Made by a program: the position numbers and the translations under genes. Source: Desulfovibrio sp. (GTDB lineage Bacteria; Desulfobacterota; Desulfovibrionia; Desulfovibrionales; Desulfovibrionaceae). From it: DNA of 5,852 bases. This document shows positions 4,357 to 5,852 of this stretch, piece by piece. Below the pieces are notes generated by a model, which made no database searches, was not told where the DNA came from, and worked only from the letters and a program-made list of their open reading frames with translations. The stretch covers positions 1-5,852 of the forward strand of contig JAITEY010000207.1 of NCBI GenBank assembly GCA_031281815.1, given 5' to 3'. Position 1 is the first letter of the stretch, and each line of letters begins with the position of its first letter.

Positions 4357-5608
4357 CTGCAACAACTTTTTTGCCTCGTGCGAGCGGCTTTTCCGGCCGG
4401 ATCTGGCAGACAGGCCCGTTGTGGTGTTGTCCAACAACGACGGCTGCATTGTGGCGCGTTCCAATGAAGCCAAGGCGTTGGGCATAGGCATGGGAGAACC
4501 CGAATTCAAAGTCAGGGAACTCCTGCGTATGCACAAAGTCGCCGTTTTCTCGTCCAACTACGTCTTGTACGGCGACATTGCCTCCCGCGTCATGCGAACG
4601 TTGGAGAGCATAGTCCCGGACGTGGAACAGTATTCCATTGATGAAGCGTTTGTGCCGCTGCGCGGGGCGCTCGCCGCCGATGCCGACGGAATCGCCGACG
4701 AGATGTGGCGGCGCGTGCGCCGGTGGACGGGCATAGGGGTAGCGGTTGGCCTCGGCGCGACCCGCACCCTGGCGAAAATCGCATCGGAGAAAGCGAAAAA
4801 GGGCAACGGAGTTTGTCGTCTCGACGCCGGACCGGAAGCGGACGGGATATTGGAGGCAACGCCGGTAGGCGATGTCTGGGGCATCGGCAGAAAATCGGAT
4901 TTGAAACTGCGCTCGTACGACATTTACACGGCGCGGCAACTGCGCGATGCGGACGGGGCGCTGATCAGGAAACTGCTCGGCATAGCCGGGACGCATACGG
5001 CTCTCGAACTGCGCGGCATACCCTGCCTGGATGCCGCGAACGCTCCGATGCCCAGGCGGAGCATGGTATCGTCCCGGTCATTCGGCGAAAAGGTCCGGGA
5101 CAAGCAATACCTGGCCGAGGCGCTCGCCATGCATGCTTCTCTGGCCGGAGAGCGGCTGCGCAAGGAAACATTGGAAGCCGGCGGATTGACCGTGCATATC
5201 CGGACGTCGCGGCACGGGGTAGAAGCGTTTTACGACGAAACGGCTTCGGTAACGCTTGCCCGGCCCACGTCAAGCACGCGAGACCTTATCCGCGCGACGG
5301 CGCGGGGGTTGGAGGCTGTTTATCGACCCGGCCACGCGTACGCCAAAGCGGGCATAATCCTGTACGACCTTGCCGCGCCCGGCAGCCGCCCCGGCAACCT
5401 GCTCGATTGGGTCAACGCCGAAGCCGTCGACAAAAAATGCGACACAAAGCTGATGCGCGCGCTGGATGCGGTCAACCGACGCTTCGGGCGCGGCATGCTC
5501 CGGTTCGCGGCTGAAGGTGAACGTGAGGCCCCGTGGCGCGTCAAAAGCAACAGGCGCTCGCCGAGGGCCACAACGGCCTGGGACGAACTGCCGATGGTTA
5601 AATGCTGA
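4313..5608 (+). CDS. umuC: UmuC-type Y-family translesion DNA polymerase
   Basis: The 431-residue protein is the catalytic subunit of a polymerase V type enzyme that copies damaged DNA. Its length is close to E. coli UmuC (422). The palm and fingers contain D15 in VDCNNFFASCE, the SNNDGCIVARSNEAKALG block (40-57), and the catalytic D110-E111 in YSIDEAF. A helix-hairpin-helix region follows around WGIGRKSDLKL. The little-finger domain comes next, and the C-terminus NRRFGRGML...SPRATTAWDELP (about 388-427) is the DUF4113 signature of UmuC proteins. The steric-gate position is F20 where E. coli has Y11. The region matching the clamp-binding QLNLF of E. coli reads PGNLLD (360-365), lacking the aromatic residue. 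The start overlaps umuD by 44 bases with its own GGGGAG, indicating one operon. The gene ends 46 bases before the convergent receiver-domain gene. Confidence 0.95.
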   Translation: MPSTNSPRALWALVDCNNFFASCERLFRPDLADRPVVVLSNNDGCIVARSNEAKALGIGMGEPEFKVRELLRMHKVAVFSSNYVLYGDIASRVMRTLESIVPDVEQYSIDEAFVPLRGALAADADGIADEMWRRVRRWTGIGVAVGLGATRTLAKIASEKAKKGNGVCRLDAGPEADGILEATPVGDVWGIGRKSDLKLRSYDIYTARQLRDADGALIRKLLGIAGTHTALELRGIPCLDAANAPMPRRSMVSSRSFGEKVRDKQYLAEALAMHASLAGERLRKETLEAGGLTVHIRTSRHGVEAFYDETASVTLARPTSSTRDLIRATARGLEAVYRPGHAYAKAGIILYDLAAPGSRPGNLLDWVNAEAVDKKCDTKLMRALDAVNRRFGRGMLRFAAEGEREAPWRVKSNRRSPRATTAWDELPMVKC

Positions 5609-5610
5609 TT

Positions 5611-5631
5611 GTGTGAGGAAGAGCCTCACGC
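5611..5631. terminator. Hairpin between convergent umuC and receiver-domain gene, possible terminator
   Basis: An eight-pair stem (5611-5618 with 5624-5631, one G-U) surrounds a five-base loop, three bases after the umuC stop in a 46-base convergent gap. There is no T-run immediately after it on either strand; the nearest on the plus strand is five T at 5651-5655. Position favours a terminator, possibly serving both directions, but the sequence is not classical. Confidence 0.4.
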
Positions 5632-5654
5632 CTGTATTAGTGAAGAAGCATTTT

Positions 5655-5852
5655 TCATACCTGTTGTCCGAAAAGCGCATACTCCGGCGTTGTTTCCCCT
5701 TTGAGGCAGGGGGGAAGGTACTTTTTCAACACGGCCATAACGATGTTGTGGTCAAGCGGCTTGCTCACATGGTCGATCATGCCGGCCTGAAGACAGCGCT
5801 CGATGTCTTCACGGAAGGCGTTGGCGGTCATGGCGACAATGGGGATCTCCCG
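5655..5852 (-). CDS. C-terminal end of a response-regulator receiver domain, probably of a hybrid sensor kinase (partial)
   Basis: The last 65 residues of a protein whose start lies beyond the right end of the window. The visible part opens REIPIVAMTANAF, the beta-4 strand with the conserved Thr/Ser (T9 of the visible part). It continues through ERCLQAGMIDHVSKPLD, with the conserved Lys-Pro (K31-P32) of the receiver beta-5 loop, and ends with a helix IVMAVLKKYL and a short hydrophilic tail. These are the alpha-4 to alpha-5 parts of a receiver domain. The phosphorylated Asp lies outside the window. No output domain follows, so the receiver is C-terminal. That, with the AMTANAF and AGMxDHVSKPL style, is typical of hybrid histidine kinases, though a stand-alone receiver is possible. 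It converges on umuC and shows no functional link to it. Confidence 0.85.
   Translation of the reverse strand, partial: REIPIVAMTANAFREDIERCLQAGMIDHVSKPLDHNIVMAVLKKYLPPCLKGETTPEYALFGQQV

Noticed and set aside
3406..4557. A 383-codon open frame on the minus strand
   Set aside because: It runs through the riboswitch, the intergenic region and antisense to umuD and the start of umuC, with no motif; it is best explained as a shadow frame.
4199..4996. A 265-codon open frame on the minus strand
   Set aside because: Antisense to umuD and umuC, which are clearly conserved on the plus strand.

Overview
The window is about 5.9 kb of GC-rich bacterial DNA. It looks like an anaerobic or facultatively anaerobic deltaproteobacterium of the Desulfovibrio type. 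That assignment is an inference from the class III ribonucleotide reductase (RNR) operon, its B12 riboswitch, the style of the UmuDC proteins and the base composition; no rRNA or other marker is present.

Left part (about 1-3545, minus strand): an anaerobic dNTP-synthesis operon transcribed right to left. A candidate promoter (3514-3542) leads into a textbook cobalamin riboswitch (3362-3490). This is followed by an intrinsic terminator (3249-3281), then nrdD from a GTG start at 3204, a 58-residue ORF (650-826), and nrdG (61-576). The 58-residue ORF carries the glycyl-radical tail of NrdD, with its RRITGY motif and RVKH end. The large NrdD polypeptide lacks that tail and ends instead in an unrelated-looking 22-residue sequence. 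So this class III RNR appears to be split: the catalytic barrel on one polypeptide and the radical-bearing glycine on another, with the activase NrdG encoded next. The riboswitch arrangement suggests the operon is shut off when B12 is plentiful, which makes sense if the cell also has a B12-dependent RNR elsewhere.

Middle (about 3545-3885): an AT-rich divergent intergenic region with A/T tracts and no convincing gene.

Right part (3886-5608, plus strand): umuD and umuC, overlapping by 44 bases. They encode the self-cleaving UmuD-type peptidase and the Y-family polymerase of translesion synthesis (Pol V type). UmuD keeps its Ser-Lys dyad and a cleavage-type Ala-Gly site. UmuC keeps its catalytic acidic residues and a DUF4113-type C-terminus, but has Phe at the steric-gate position and a degenerate clamp-binding region.

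Right edge (5655-5852, minus strand): the C-terminal end of a response-regulator receiver domain, converging on umuC and running off the window.

The most interesting item is the split, B12-riboswitch-controlled class III RNR. The next most interesting are the strong RNA structure between the two halves of NrdD and the 17-base degenerate repeats that supply the nrdG ribosome binding site.
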